Shown piece by piece: positions 38,093 to 48,047 of a stretch of DNA of 64,000 nucleotides. Origin of the DNA: an uncultured Prochlorococcus sp. (GTDB lineage: Bacteria > Cyanobacteriota > Cyanobacteriia > PCC-6307 > Cyanobiaceae). Numbering within the stretch: position 1 is the stretch's first letter; each line of letters begins with the position of its first letter. Below the pieces are notes generated by a model. It saw only the letters and a list, made by a program, of their open reading frames with translations. It was not told the DNA's origin and did not search any database. Made by a program: the position numbers and the translations under genes. Where the stretch lies: positions 81,815 through 145,814 of the forward strand of contig NZ_CACOFR010000003.1 of assembly GCF_902626525.1 (NCBI RefSeq). Direction: 5' to 3'.

Positions 38093-38713
38093 ATGAATGA
38101 AGCGGTGAATAACAATCTAACTGATGCTCAGAACGAATTATTAGAGTGGATAAAAAACTACTTAAAAGATTTTCAACATAGTCCCTCTATTAGGCAAATG
38201 ATGAATGCTATGGGTCTTAAATCTCCAGCTCCTATACAAAGTAGACTAAAACATTTGCAAGAGAAAGGTTATATTTCTTGGCAAGAAGGAAGAGCAAGGA
38301 CTTTACAATTGGTTGATAGTTTTATTGGTAATGAAATTCCTGTTTTAGGATCAATTGCTGCAGGTGGTTTGATTGAATCATACTCAGATCTAAATGAGAC
38401 ACTTGATTTATCTGATGTATTAAGTAAAAAGGATATTTTTGCATTGACAGTCAATGGAGACTCAATGAAAGATGCTTTCATTACAGATGGAGATATGGTT
38501 TTAATGGAACCTGTTTTTGAAAAAAATTACTTAAAAAATGGAACTATAGTAAGTGCGATGGTGCCAGGAACAGGAACCACTTTAAAATATTTTTTTAAAA
38601 AAGATAATAAAATTGTTTTAGAAGCTGCTAACCCTAATTATGAGCCAATCATTCTTGATCCTAATGATGTATCTATTCAGGGAAGATTACTAGCAGTATG
38701 GAGAAAATGTTAG
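38093..38713 (+). CDS. lexA: LexA repressor
   Basis: LexA represses SOS genes and cleaves itself when RecA filaments form. The 206-residue product has the winged-helix DNA-binding domain (about residues 8-72, with PSIRQMMNAMGLKSPAPIQSRLKHL) and the S24 peptidase domain. The cleavage site Ala90-Gly91 is in SIAAGGLIES; catalytic Ser124 is in NGDSMKD and Lys165 in TLKYFFK. All are intact, so it should be an active SOS regulator. Tandem operator-like repeats sit just upstream. It lies between manC and gmd. Confidence 0.95.
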   Translation: MNEAVNNNLTDAQNELLEWIKNYLKDFQHSPSIRQMMNAMGLKSPAPIQSRLKHLQEKGYISWQEGRARTLQLVDSFIGNEIPVLGSIAAGGLIESYSDLNETLDLSDVLSKKDIFALTVNGDSMKDAFITDGDMVLMEPVFEKNYLKNGTIVSAMVPGTGTTLKYFFKKDNKIVLEAANPNYEPIILDPNDVSIQGRLLAVWRKC

Positions 38714-38717
38714 AAAT

Positions 38718-39812
38718 TCAATCTTTACTAAAAGATATTTCATATCCCTTTTTTTTCAACAAGGATTCTTTCTTAGCCAACTCTAAATCAGACTTAATCA
38801 TATCTGATACTAATTCTTCTAATGTTGTCTTAGGTGACCATCCTAGTTTTTGATTTGCTTTATTAGCATCACCTAATAGTGAATTAACCTCACAAGGTCT
38901 AAAATATTTTTCATCTATCTTTATTACTATTTCATTAGTATCTGCTCTTCTCCCGATTTCATTAATACCTTTACCTTCCCAAATAATACCTCCCCATCCT
39001 AATTCCTTTGCAGATAGTTCGATGAATTTCCTTACACTTTCTTGTCTTCCTGTTGCTATGACGAAATCTTCAGGAGTTTCTTGTTGAAGCATTTCCCACT
39101 GTATCTCAACATAATCTTTTGCATGTCCCCAATCCCTAATGGAATCAATATTCCCCAAGTATAAATATTTGGTTAATTTTTGATCAATTTGAGACAGTCC
39201 TCTAGTGATTTTTCTAGTAACAAATGTTTCTCCTCTCCTTGGACTTTCATGATTAAAAAGAATACCATTACATGCAAAAATTCCATATGACTCTCTATAG
39301 TTAACTGTTATCCAATAAGCATATAGTTTTGCCACTCCGTAAGGACTTCTTGGGTAAAAAGGTGTTTTTTCATTTTGAGGAGTTTCTTGTACAAGACCGT
39401 AAAGTTCAGAAGTACTTGCTTGATAAAATCTTGTTTTATCAACTAATTGAAGAATTCTTATCGCTTCAAGTATTCTTAGGCTGCCAAGTGCATCACTATT
39501 TGCTGTATATTCAGGAGTTTCAAAGCTAACTGCAACATGACTTTGAGCTCCAAGATTGTATATTTCATCAGGATTAATTTTTTGAATAATATTCATTAAA
39601 TTAATGCTGTCAGTAAGATCGCCATAGTGTAAGAGGAAGTTTGGATTTTTAATATGAGGATCTTGATATAGATGATCTATTCTTGCAGTATTAAATGAAC
39701 TTGCCCGCCTTTTAATTCCATGAACTTCGTAATTTTTTTTTAATAGGAATTCGGCTAAATAACTTCCATCTTGGCCTGTTATCCCTGTAATTAAAGCAAC
39801 CTTTTTTGCCAT
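38718..39812 (-). CDS. gmd: GDP-mannose 4,6-dehydratase
   Basis: Gmd converts GDP-mannose to GDP-4-keto-6-deoxymannose, the precursor of GDP-fucose, GDP-rhamnose, GDP-perosamine and others. It is an SDR with [16 protein letters not shown] near the start, [21 protein letters not shown] (catalytic Tyr and Lys) and [17 protein letters not shown]. The frame can be extended to 39851, but the ATG at 39812 ([13 protein letters not shown]) fits the family. No fucose synthase (Fcl) gene is in the window, so the final sugar is unknown. It ends five bases from lexA. Confidence 0.94.
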   Translation of the reverse strand: MAKKVALITGITGQDGSYLAEFLLKKNYEVHGIKRRASSFNTARIDHLYQDPHIKNPNFLLHYGDLTDSINLMNIIQKINPDEIYNLGAQSHVAVSFETPEYTANSDALGSLRILEAIRILQLVDKTRFYQASTSELYGLVQETPQNEKTPFYPRSPYGVAKLYAYWITVNYRESYGIFACNGILFNHESPRRGETFVTRKITRGLSQIDQKLTKYLYLGNIDSIRDWGHAKDYVEIQWEMLQQETPEDFVIATGRQESVRKFIELSAKELGWGGIIWEGKGINEIGRRADTNEIVIKIDEKYFRPCEVNSLLGDANKANQKLGWSPKTTLEELVSDMIKSDLELAKKESLLKKKGYEISFSKD

Positions 39813-39942
39813 ATTAATCTTTAGTAGAAGTAGTTTACGATCAAGTATCAATCAAAAATTAATCAAATCATTTTTTAATAGTTTTAACAAAACCAAACGA
39901 TAATGCTCAATAAATTACTTTAAAAATTTTGTTTGATATATT

Positions 39943-40512
39943 TTACCAATACTTTATCTTATCCCCAAGACCTCTTCCAAATAGAGTTAAAAATAAATAT
40001 TTAAAGTAGTTTTTTTGGTTATATTTTGAAATCATATATGAATCAGTTAATGCTAGTTTCTTGGGATTAGACATATCAATACCTTTAACTTGTGCTAAGC
40101 CAGTAATACCAGGCTTTACTAGAAAAACATTTGATTCCTCCCTTAGTGAAATTAACTCTAATTGATTAAATAAGCATGGCCTCGGACCAACTAAACTCAT
40201 GTCTCCTTTAATAACATTTATAAGTTGTGGTAACTCATCTATTTTCAATGTTCTTATTACTCTTCCAAATCTAGTAATTGACTCTTTATGCACTAAATGT
40301 GAAGCCAATGAAGGGGTATTTACTTTCATTGTGCGGAATTTTATCAAGTCGAATGGAATTTGATCTTTACCAACTCTTTTTTGTATAAAAATGGGTTGTT
40401 TAGATTCCATTAAACATAAAATAAATACAAAAATAAAAATTGGAGCCAAAATTATTAAAATAGTAAATGCTATAAAAATATCGTAGATTCTAATTATTTT
40501 ATAAATACTCAA
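39943..40512 (-). CDS. Undecaprenyl-phosphate sugar phosphotransferase (initiating transferase)
   Basis: The 189-residue product belongs to the bacterial sugar transferase family (WcaJ/PglC type) that starts glycan assembly by moving a sugar phosphate to undecaprenyl phosphate in the membrane. It has one N-terminal hydrophobic segment (IFIAFTILIILAPIFIFVF region), then QKRVGKDQIPFDLIKFRTMKVN, TLKIDELPQLINVIKGDMSLVGPRPCL and KPGITGLAQVKG, all typical. The short form without extra helices is the monotopic PglC-like type. It precedes the FlaA1-like gene on the same strand. Confidence 0.93.
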   Translation of the reverse strand: MSIYKIIRIYDIFIAFTILIILAPIFIFVFILCLMESKQPIFIQKRVGKDQIPFDLIKFRTMKVNTPSLASHLVHKESITRFGRVIRTLKIDELPQLINVIKGDMSLVGPRPCLFNQLELISLREESNVFLVKPGITGLAQVKGIDMSNPKKLALTDSYMISKYNQKNYFKYLFLTLFGRGLGDKIKYW

Positions 40513-40545
40513 AATGGAAAAATTTATTTAATAATACTATATTTT

Positions 40546-42480
40546 TTAATCATTTTTCATAAATGTATGATCAACAATTTTGCTATTAGGGTAATAATCT
40601 ATTACAACTTTTTTTAGTTTTTTACGAATATTTTCTAAATCATTTTCCATAATTATTTCTTTAAGAGAATTAATTTCTTTTTCTAGTTTGGAATACTCTA
40701 TGAATGGCTCTTCAGATCTGAAAATTTTTGGATGCTTTGTTTTACCGGGATTTGAAGATAATAACAACTCCTCATATAATTTTTCTCCAGGTCTTAGGCC
40801 AGTTATTTGGATTTCAATATCACCTTTTTTATTCAATTTATCTTTTATGGATAATCCAGATAATTCAACCATTCTTACTGCAAGATCATATATTTTTATG
40901 GGCTGACCCATATCTAATATAAAAACATCACCACCTTTTGCTAAAGCACCAGCTTGGATCACTAATTGAGCAGCTTCAGTAATAGTCATAAAGTATCTTG
41001 TTATTTCTTGATGAGTAAGTGTCAAAGGGCCACCTTTTTTTATTTGATCTCTAAATTTTGGTATTACAGAGCCTGAAGAATCTAAAACATTTCCAAAACG
41101 CACTATGGAAAATTTTGTTTTGTTATTTTCAATATTTGATTGATGGTATTTTCTATTTAAAGCTTGAAGACTAAGTTCTGCTAGTCTTTTTGTGGCTCCC
41201 ATTATGTTAGTTGGTCTTACTGCTTTATCAGTAGATATAAATACGAAGTTAGATACTTTATTAATATATGCCAATTTTGCTAATTCAAAAGTTCCTAATG
41301 CGTTATTCTTTAATCCTTCTATGAGGTTATATTCAACAATTGGGACGTGTTTATATGCTGCTGCATGATAAATTGTTGCTGGTTTCCATATGGAGATTAT
41401 TTCTTCCATTCTTCTTTTATCTTGCACAGAACCTATCAATGGAAGAATTTCTATTTCAGAAGACTTAATCTGTTCAAGTTCATAATGAATTGTGTAGAGT
41501 GCATATTCACTTATTTCTACTAGGAGTAATTTTCGAGGTTTAAATCTTATGATTTGCCTACACAATTCACTTCCGATTGACCCCCCAGATCCTGTTACCA
41601 AGATTGTTTTATCGAATATGTTTTTTTTCATGAGTGATTGGAATGGTTCAACCTCAACTCTATCCAGTAAGTCATCTATATCTAAATCAACAAATTCAGT
41701 TATCAATCTTTCCCCCTTTGCAATTTCAGATATCTCAGGGATGCTTCTAATAGCGATTTTATGTTTTGTTAGATTTCGTATAATTTTAGTTCTTTGTTTT
41801 TTTGGAATACTTGGCAAAGCAAGCAGTATTAATGAGATATCTTTTTTTAAAATTAATTTACTAATATCATTTGGAGAGTAAATTAATTTCCCGTCTATTC
41901 TGCATCCTTGTTGACTTAAGTCATCATCAATAAAACCTTTTAATGAAATATCTGTATTTTCTTGCATTGCTCTTACTAACTGTCTACCTGCTTTACCGGA
42001 ACCATAAACTAAAGCATTTACGACATCATCTTTGGCGTAATGATCATTGTTTAATTTTCTTAAAATATATCTTGCTAGAAGTCTCCATGCGCAAATTAAA
42101 ACTAGCAATAATAAGGGTTGAATTATTCCAAGAGTTCTTGGGATCCCTTTTATGCCTATGAAACTTATTAATAAAGTGTAGAAGAGGCTATAAGAAAAAA
42201 TAGCCCTTGAAACTGTTAATAATGAATTAATTCCTGAATACCTAAATATGGTTTTATAAAGACCAAAAAAATAAAAAATTGGATAAGAAATTGAAATAGA
42301 TAATATGAGAGCAGTTAAACCTCTCTCTGAAAGCGAAATGAAATTTCCAAGTCTTAAATAATAAGCTACCCAAACTGAAAAAATTGAGCAAGCAAAATCA
42401 ATAGAAATTCCAAAAAGTGTTTTTACTGATCTTGGTTGAGAAGGTATTGTATTTAATAATTTTTGAAGATCAAAAAACAT
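40546..42480 (-). CDS. Membrane NDP-sugar 4,6-dehydratase/epimerase (FlaA1/WbpM/CapD type)
   Basis: The 644-residue protein has four N-terminal membrane helices (about 20-140), a CoA-binding-like nucleotide fold (YGSGKAGRQLVRAM) and an SDR domain (about 290-600) starting VTGSGGSIGSELC. The catalytic region reads NIMGATKRLAE: Met replaces the usual Tyr, which is the hallmark of WbpM/FlaA1 dehydratases acting on UDP-GlcNAc. It has the C-terminal GLRPGEKLYEELL. The product is a 4-keto-6-deoxy-amino sugar, as made for bacillosamine, fucosamine or QuiNAc. It works with the initiating transferase next to it. Confidence 0.93.
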   Translation of the reverse strand: MFFDLQKLLNTIPSQPRSVKTLFGISIDFACSIFSVWVAYYLRLGNFISLSERGLTALILSISISYPIFYFFGLYKTIFRYSGINSLLTVSRAIFSYSLFYTLLISFIGIKGIPRTLGIIQPLLLLVLICAWRLLARYILRKLNNDHYAKDDVVNALVYGSGKAGRQLVRAMQENTDISLKGFIDDDLSQQGCRIDGKLIYSPNDISKLILKKDISLILLALPSIPKKQRTKIIRNLTKHKIAIRSIPEISEIAKGERLITEFVDLDIDDLLDRVEVEPFQSLMKKNIFDKTILVTGSGGSIGSELCRQIIRFKPRKLLLVEISEYALYTIHYELEQIKSSEIEILPLIGSVQDKRRMEEIISIWKPATIYHAAAYKHVPIVEYNLIEGLKNNALGTFELAKLAYINKVSNFVFISTDKAVRPTNIMGATKRLAELSLQALNRKYHQSNIENNKTKFSIVRFGNVLDSSGSVIPKFRDQIKKGGPLTLTHQEITRYFMTITEAAQLVIQAGALAKGGDVFILDMGQPIKIYDLAVRMVELSGLSIKDKLNKKGDIEIQITGLRPGEKLYEELLLSSNPGKTKHPKIFRSEEPFIEYSKLEKEINSLKEIIMENDLENIRKKLKKVVIDYYPNSKIVDHTFMKND

Positions 42481-42672
42481 ATTATTTTAAAAAATTAAAA
42501 TAACTCAGATTTTAATAAATTAAAGAAATTTTTAAAAAATCCAATCTTTATAAAGATTAAGCTAATAATAATTTCTCATTATAAAACATGAAACAATAAT
42601 TTAATTTAATTTGATTAATAATAAAGAAGATTTTATTTAATACATTCAATAACCAAAATATTTACAAGGTTT

Positions 42673-43773
42673 TTAAAAATTCAAAATTATATTTTTGTAT
42701 GGTAGCCAACAATAGGCGTGATAAGCATTTTGAAACCAAAAGGCTAAACTTATAAAACATAAGAAAACTAAAGAATAAGTAACATATTTACTTTTAATTT
42801 TCACTATATCTGCATCCGGTAAGAAAGATAAAATATAAATGCTTATTGGAAAGCAATAAAGTAGAAATCTATATGCAAAAATAGTATTAAAAATGATAAG
42901 AAAAAATAAGAAAATCTCAAAAATAAAAAAGAAAATTATTATTCTTTTTAAGAATTTATTAAATTTAAATTTTGAAATATTTTTAAGATAAATAGTAATT
43001 GGTAAAAAATTAATAATCCAAATAAATATTGCACTTTTTGCTTCGTTATAAGAGTTAGAATTTTTTATATATGCAAAAATTTTGTAAAAAACAGATTCAT
43101 AATTAAAATAAGTCAAAACTAGTAAAATTGTTCCAAAGATTAATGTAAAAAATATTTTTGATCTTTTTTTTTCAAAAGAATCTACAAAAATTAATAAAAG
43201 ACTGCTAAAAATTATTGCTGAAAAATGAAATAAGGAAGAAAAAATATTAAATAATAGGAATTTATTAAAACTTTTGTTAGAAATAAATATTATACAAAGC
43301 ATTAAAAACGAAATTGCTATCGATTGTCTTATTAGACCCATTCCAACTACAACAAAAAAATAAGGATACGAAATAGTTAATGCTAAATAAGGTCTTTTTA
43401 ATTGTCGGCAAAAAATAAATAAAGGAGCTGTAAAAAAAATTGAGAGAAAAAAAATTATTATGTGAAAGTTAAATTTATAAGAAAGTATTTTAATAATTAA
43501 TGTATAACCAATATCATAAATTTGATTGCCAAGATGTTTAATATTATTTTGTATGAATAAAGTATTCCAACTTTTTGTATTAATTGATGTAAAATTTTCA
43601 AAATATCCATCCCAGTCACAACCTATCTCATTTCTAAATCCTATAAAAAAAGAAAGAAATAAAAAAGTTAAAAAATAAATATATTTATTTTTTATGAGCG
43701 ATATTCTATTTTCACTACTTTCTAAAAAAGTTAAGCATGATAAAAAGATTAAAGGTATAGAGTAAATGATCAT
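42673..43773 (-). CDS. EpsG/Wzy-like polysaccharide polymerase
   Basis: The 366-residue protein has about ten membrane helices and belongs to the EpsG type of O-antigen polymerase-like proteins. Conserved-looking segments are FFIGFRNEIGCDWDGYFENF, VVGMGLIRQSIAISFLML and EAKSAIFIWIINFLP. A related gene of identical length lies at 50616-51716 on the other strand. The frame starts with ATG overlapping the stop of the glycosyltransferase by four bases, so translation is likely coupled. The polymerase role is inferred from family; the polymer is unknown. Confidence 0.8.
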   Translation of the reverse strand: MIIYSIPLIFLSCLTFLESSENRISLIKNKYIYFLTFLFLSFFIGFRNEIGCDWDGYFENFTSINTKSWNTLFIQNNIKHLGNQIYDIGYTLIIKILSYKFNFHIIIFFLSIFFTAPLFIFCRQLKRPYLALTISYPYFFVVVGMGLIRQSIAISFLMLCIIFISNKSFNKFLLFNIFSSLFHFSAIIFSSLLLIFVDSFEKKRSKIFFTLIFGTILLVLTYFNYESVFYKIFAYIKNSNSYNEAKSAIFIWIINFLPITIYLKNISKFKFNKFLKRIIIFFFIFEIFLFFLIIFNTIFAYRFLLYCFPISIYILSFLPDADIVKIKSKYVTYSLVFLCFISLAFWFQNAYHAYCWLPYKNIILNF

Positions 43774-44915
43774 ATATTGTAGAGATTTAATATTTGATCA
43801 TTAATAATATTTGTTTTGAATTTCTTTTTTACTACTTTTCTTGCGTTAATACCGTAGCTAATAGCAAGATCTTGATTTTCTAAAAATTTTTTTATAGCGT
43901 TTTTTAGATTATTTTCATCTTTTACTGAGATTAACAACCCAGAGTAATTATTTATGATTATGTCATTACACCCAGGAACATTTGTTGTAATAATAGGTAA
44001 ATTCATTGAGGAGGCCTCAAGAAGTGATTTCGATAATCCTTCTCTCCAAGAAGGAAGAACGACTATATCCATTTTTTTATAAACTTCTAGCATATTGTTT
44101 GATTTCCCTATGAAGTTAATATTTTTGTTCTTAATGATTTCATCAAAATTTCTCTTACTAAGATAGCTTTTATTTTGAAAATCAATTTCCCCTGCAATAT
44201 TAAGTATAAATTTGTAATTACTGTTCCAAAGTTGTTTACAGGCATTGATTAATTCCATGATGCCTTTTTCTTTAATTATCCTCGCCGGAAATAGAATTTG
44301 TATATTTTTGTTGAATTTGTTTTTTGTATGCTTAATTTTAAAATAATCAGTATCAACTCCAGAACCTTGTATGATTTTTGAATTTTGAATATTGGCAAGT
44401 CCTATATTAATGAATGTTTTCATATCAGCCTTGTTATGAAAAATATTTATCGTATTTGAATGCTTAAAAGCAAATTTATAAATAGGATTTAATATTTTAT
44501 TTAGTAAATTCCTTTTTTTACTTTGACTGAAAAATGAGGGACCTAAACCAGTGATGTGATTTAGTATTTTTTTTGTTCCTAAAAATCTACCTACTATTCC
44601 TCCATAAATTGAAGGCTTAATTGTAAAATTATGGACTAAATTAGGCTTATATTTTAAAAAATAATAGAATATATTTAATATAGTGAAGAATTCTAGAATT
44701 AGATTTTCAGATCCTCTTACTAGAAATAATTTATTTACTTTATTGAAATATTTTTTTATATATTTTGCATATTTATCAGTTGAAGATAGCAAAATCAGAT
44801 TATAACCTTTTTTGTTTAGTTCCTCTAATAGTTCACTACGAAAGTTATATAAATACCATGTACAATTTGCTATTATAAGAACTGTTTTTTTGGGATTTTG
44901 ATTATTAGTTTTCAA
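43770..44915 (-). CDS. GT4-family glycosyltransferase
   Basis: A GT-B fold glycosyltransferase of 381 residues. The N-terminal half contains KKTVLIIANCTWYLYNFRSEL and a GRFLGTKKILNHITGLG segment similar to the WbpX/CapM acceptor region. The C-terminal half has LFPARIIKEKGIMELINA and the EX7E signature PSWREGLSKSLLEASSMNLPI. A nucleotide-sugar donor is expected; donor and acceptor are unknown. It lies between the ABC exporter and the polymerase, with ATGA overlap to the latter. Confidence 0.88.
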   Translation of the reverse strand: MKTNNQNPKKTVLIIANCTWYLYNFRSELLEELNKKGYNLILLSSTDKYAKYIKKYFNKVNKLFLVRGSENLILEFFTILNIFYYFLKYKPNLVHNFTIKPSIYGGIVGRFLGTKKILNHITGLGPSFFSQSKKRNLLNKILNPIYKFAFKHSNTINIFHNKADMKTFINIGLANIQNSKIIQGSGVDTDYFKIKHTKNKFNKNIQILFPARIIKEKGIMELINACKQLWNSNYKFILNIAGEIDFQNKSYLSKRNFDEIIKNKNINFIGKSNNMLEVYKKMDIVVLPSWREGLSKSLLEASSMNLPIITTNVPGCNDIIINNYSGLLISVKDENNLKNAIKKFLENQDLAISYGINARKVVKKKFKTNIINDQILNLYNI

Positions 44916-45003
44916 TTTTCAATTATGCTTAGATTCATGTTATCTTTTTTTACTTAATATTAAAAGAAACACTGATATTATATATAAATGATGCTTTAAA
45001 ACT

Positions 45004-46683
45004 TTAAATTGAAATTAATTTTTTACCCTTCAATAACATAACTTTATCGCATATTTTTACAACATTAGGCTTATGAGAAATTATAATAATGATCATTGAA
45101 CCTAATAATTGTTGTATTGAAAAGATAATTTCATTCTCAGAATTTTTATCTAAACCAGTGGTAGGTTCATCTAATATTAAAATCTTAGGATCTGCGTATA
45201 AGGCTCTTGCTAGAGCTAATTTTTGTCTTTCTCCTCCTGAGAATCTAGCTCCTCTATCATAAATAACTTCATGTATTCCATTAGGAAGATTTTTTACTAA
45301 ATCCCATGCATTTGCCATTTGAAGGGATTTTTTGATTTTATTAATATTTATATTTGCCTCTCCTAGCGATATATTTGCTGCAATTGAATCATTTTTAAAA
45401 TAATTTTCTTGCATAACAACTCCAATTTTTTGTCTCCAAGAGTTGATATTAATATTATTCATATTTTTACCTGAAATAAATATATTTCCTTCTTTAGGCT
45501 TTATAATCCCCGTTAAAAGATCTAATAGAGTACTTTTACCCGAGCCTGATTTACCAGTGATACCAATTGATTCTTTTTGATTTATTTCAAAATTAAGATC
45601 TTTAATTAAAGTTTCGGAATTTGGGTAACTAAATGAAACCGAATTAAAAATAATACTTCCACTAAATTTAAAATCTTTATTGACTTTAAGTTCTTCAGGT
45701 TGATTGTATTTTTTAGCCCAAGATATTTTTTCATAATGTAGTTTAGGCCAAGAGATCATGGCTAATGAATCTAAAAGTCTCGATTGGGCATTATAAATTT
45801 TAGGAGACATCCTAATAAAAAGTGATAGTGAAAGGATAAGATTGGAAGATGTTGATTTAGTAATTATTATGTAAATAACTGCCAGAAATATAAATAATAT
45901 CGTGAGTATTTCCGTAACAAATTTGGATTTATATTTGGCAAGCATTGCTTTGGCATAAGAATTTGAGAATTTTAAAAAAATTTCTTTAGATTCATTTCTT
46001 GCTAACTTATCTTTACTAATAGTTCTTATATATTTAAGGTTATTAAAAATTGAAGCTGTCCATACGCCAATATTTGAAGTAATACTTGATAAATCATTGC
46101 CTAATAATATAGCTTGTTTTGAAAAGTATATATATATTCTATAGGCTAGAAATCCATATATAACAAGTATCAAAAAAGTATCTGGAACCACTATTAAACA
46201 AACAATAAAATATGTAATTGCAATAAGGCTATAAGTCCATGATTGTAGAAAGTACATATATCCTTCGGATATATTTTGACCTTCAGATATAATAGATTTA
46301 GAAATATCCCCTTGACTTATTTTTAAAAAATATTCCCATCTAATATTAAGGGTTAAATCTGTAATCTCTTCCCTTACGAGTCTTTCAATTTTACATTTAG
46401 CTTTAACTATATATTTATTTGAGAGATAATAAATAAGAGCTGAAAATACAGCAGATAAAAGAAAAATAATGATAATAATATTCTTATTTAAAAAAATACT
46501 CTCTAAATATTTAATTTGAAAATTAGATTTTTCAATATCTATATTTGTTATTAAATTAGCAAGTAAATATATCGAGAAAGTCTCAAAAAAAGCACCTAAT
46601 ATTCCAAAAGAAAAAGCCAAAAAACTTTCCTTTCTTGAAAGATTTAAATATCTATGATAATTCTTCCAAATTTGTTTTATCAT
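45004..46683 (-). CDS. ABC exporter (PglK/MsbA-like half transporter)
   Basis: The 559-residue protein has six membrane helices in the first 310 residues, then an ATPase domain. Walker A is GITGKSGSGKSTLL, the signature is FSGGERQKLALARAL, Walker B is ILILDEPTTGLD, and HKPNVVKICD carries the switch His. The PglK type flips lipid-linked oligosaccharide across the inner membrane, and the location among glycan genes favours this. The gene is one base from the nucleotide-sugar dehydrogenase, so they share a transcript. Lipid A export as in MsbA is an alternative. Confidence 0.87.
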   Translation of the reverse strand: MIKQIWKNYHRYLNLSRKESFLAFSFGILGAFFETFSIYLLANLITNIDIEKSNFQIKYLESIFLNKNIIIIIFLLSAVFSALIYYLSNKYIVKAKCKIERLVREEITDLTLNIRWEYFLKISQGDISKSIISEGQNISEGYMYFLQSWTYSLIAITYFIVCLIVVPDTFLILVIYGFLAYRIYIYFSKQAILLGNDLSSITSNIGVWTASIFNNLKYIRTISKDKLARNESKEIFLKFSNSYAKAMLAKYKSKFVTEILTILFIFLAVIYIIITKSTSSNLILSLSLFIRMSPKIYNAQSRLLDSLAMISWPKLHYEKISWAKKYNQPEELKVNKDFKFSGSIIFNSVSFSYPNSETLIKDLNFEINQKESIGITGKSGSGKSTLLDLLTGIIKPKEGNIFISGKNMNNININSWRQKIGVVMQENYFKNDSIAANISLGEANININKIKKSLQMANAWDLVKNLPNGIHEVIYDRGARFSGGERQKLALARALYADPKILILDEPTTGLDKNSENEIIFSIQQLLGSMIIIIISHKPNVVKICDKVMLLKGKKLISI

Positions 46684-46684
46684 T

Positions 46685-48043
46685 TTACAAATGTATTACA
46701 TTTTCACCAATAATTTTATTTGTTAAATCAATTATTACTGCATTTTTTTTTGTTGATTTTTTTAGTACATCATATGATAAGTGGTTAAACTCTTCATGAA
46801 AAAGACCGAAAATAATTATTGAGAATTTTTTATTTTTAGGGATTTTCAATAATATCTCTAAGCTCATTTCTTCAAGTGCTTTTTTTCTATCAACCTTTGG
46901 ATCAACAATTGTAATTTCAAGATCTCTTTTTTTTATTTTCTCAGCTAAAAGAACTAATTGTGAATTGCGCATATCAGAACAATTTGATTTATATGTGATT
47001 CCAAGTAAGAGAATTTTTATATCATTTGCATCCTCATTTTGTTTATTTAGTAGGTTAACTATTTCTTGAAATAAATATTCATACATATAGTTATTAATAC
47101 TTCTTCCAGCTGATATTAATTTTGTCTCAAAGCCAATTTCTTGGGCCTTAAAAGTTAAATAATAAGGATCAACACCAATACAATGTCCTCCAACAAGTCC
47201 TGGCCTATATTTATGAAAATTCCATTTTGTATTTGCAGCCTCAAGAACCTCCTGAGTATCAATTTCGATTTTTTTAAATAACATTGATAATTCGTTAACT
47301 AATGCAATATTTATATCTCTTTGAATATTCTCAATAATCTTTGCAGCTTCTGCTACTTTTATACTGCTAACTTTATAAGTACCAGCCTTAATAAAGGAAC
47401 CATAAAATTCATCTATCCAAGAGGCTACATATTTATTGCATCCACTAGTTACTTTAATAATTGTATTTATAGTATGGTTACTATCTCCTGGATTTATTCT
47501 TTCGGGACTATATCCACAAAAAAAGGTCCTTTCATTTTTAGGATTATTATAAATTAGACCTGAATTTTGCTCAATTATTGGTACACATATTTCTTCTGTA
47601 AGTCCAGGATAAACTGTACTTTCATAAATAATTATCTTATTTAACTTGTTTTGTTCTGATGACCTTATCGATTCTCCCACTAATTTGGATGCTTCTTTAA
47701 TAAATGATGAATTAGGATTATTTTTCTTATCTATAGGAGTTGGAACTGTAATAATAAATACATCTACTTTTTTTAATAATTTTTTATCATTTGTGAATTT
47801 GATATTTTTTAGATGTTTCTTAGTATTTTTAGAAGATATTTTGTTTCTATCGAAACCTTTTTTTAATTCAATTATTCTAGAAATATCTAAATCAAATCCA
47901 ATTACATTTCTTTGAATTTTCTTATTTGAAAGGATACACCTTTTTTGGTTCGCAATTGCAATAGCTAATGGTAATCCAACATATCCAAGACCTATTACCG
48001 CTACAGAACACTTATTTAGAGGTGGGAGATTCAGTCTTTTCAA
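46685..48043 (-). CDS. UDP-N-acetyl-hexosamine 6-dehydrogenase (TviB/WbpO-like)
   Basis: A UDP-sugar 6-dehydrogenase of 452 residues. It shows AVIGLGYVGLPLAIAIA (NAD site), VPTPID, ESTVYPGLTEE, YSPERINPGD and KIIENIQRDINIALVNEL. The catalytic cysteine is in GLVGGHCIGVDPYYL. The pattern resembles TviB and WbpO, which turn UDP-GlcNAc or UDP-GalNAc into the uronic acid. The next gene, an epimerase, starts four bases after, as in Vi-type systems. Donor type is not proven; UDP-Glc dehydrogenase is less likely. Confidence 0.92.
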   Translation of the reverse strand: MKRLNLPPLNKCSVAVIGLGYVGLPLAIAIANQKRCILSNKKIQRNVIGFDLDISRIIELKKGFDRNKISSKNTKKHLKNIKFTNDKKLLKKVDVFIITVPTPIDKKNNPNSSFIKEASKLVGESIRSSEQNKLNKIIIYESTVYPGLTEEICVPIIEQNSGLIYNNPKNERTFFCGYSPERINPGDSNHTINTIIKVTSGCNKYVASWIDEFYGSFIKAGTYKVSSIKVAEAAKIIENIQRDINIALVNELSMLFKKIEIDTQEVLEAANTKWNFHKYRPGLVGGHCIGVDPYYLTFKAQEIGFETKLISAGRSINNYMYEYLFQEIVNLLNKQNEDANDIKILLLGITYKSNCSDMRNSQLVLLAEKIKKRDLEITIVDPKVDRKKALEEMSLEILLKIPKNKKFSIIIFGLFHEEFNHLSYDVLKKSTKKNAVIIDLTNKIIGENVIHL

Positions 48044-48047
48044 TAAT

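Noticed and set aside
39813..39851. Longer gmd start at 39851
   Set aside because: The extra 13 residues are not family-like; the ATG at 39812 gives the usual [10 protein letters not shown] beginning.
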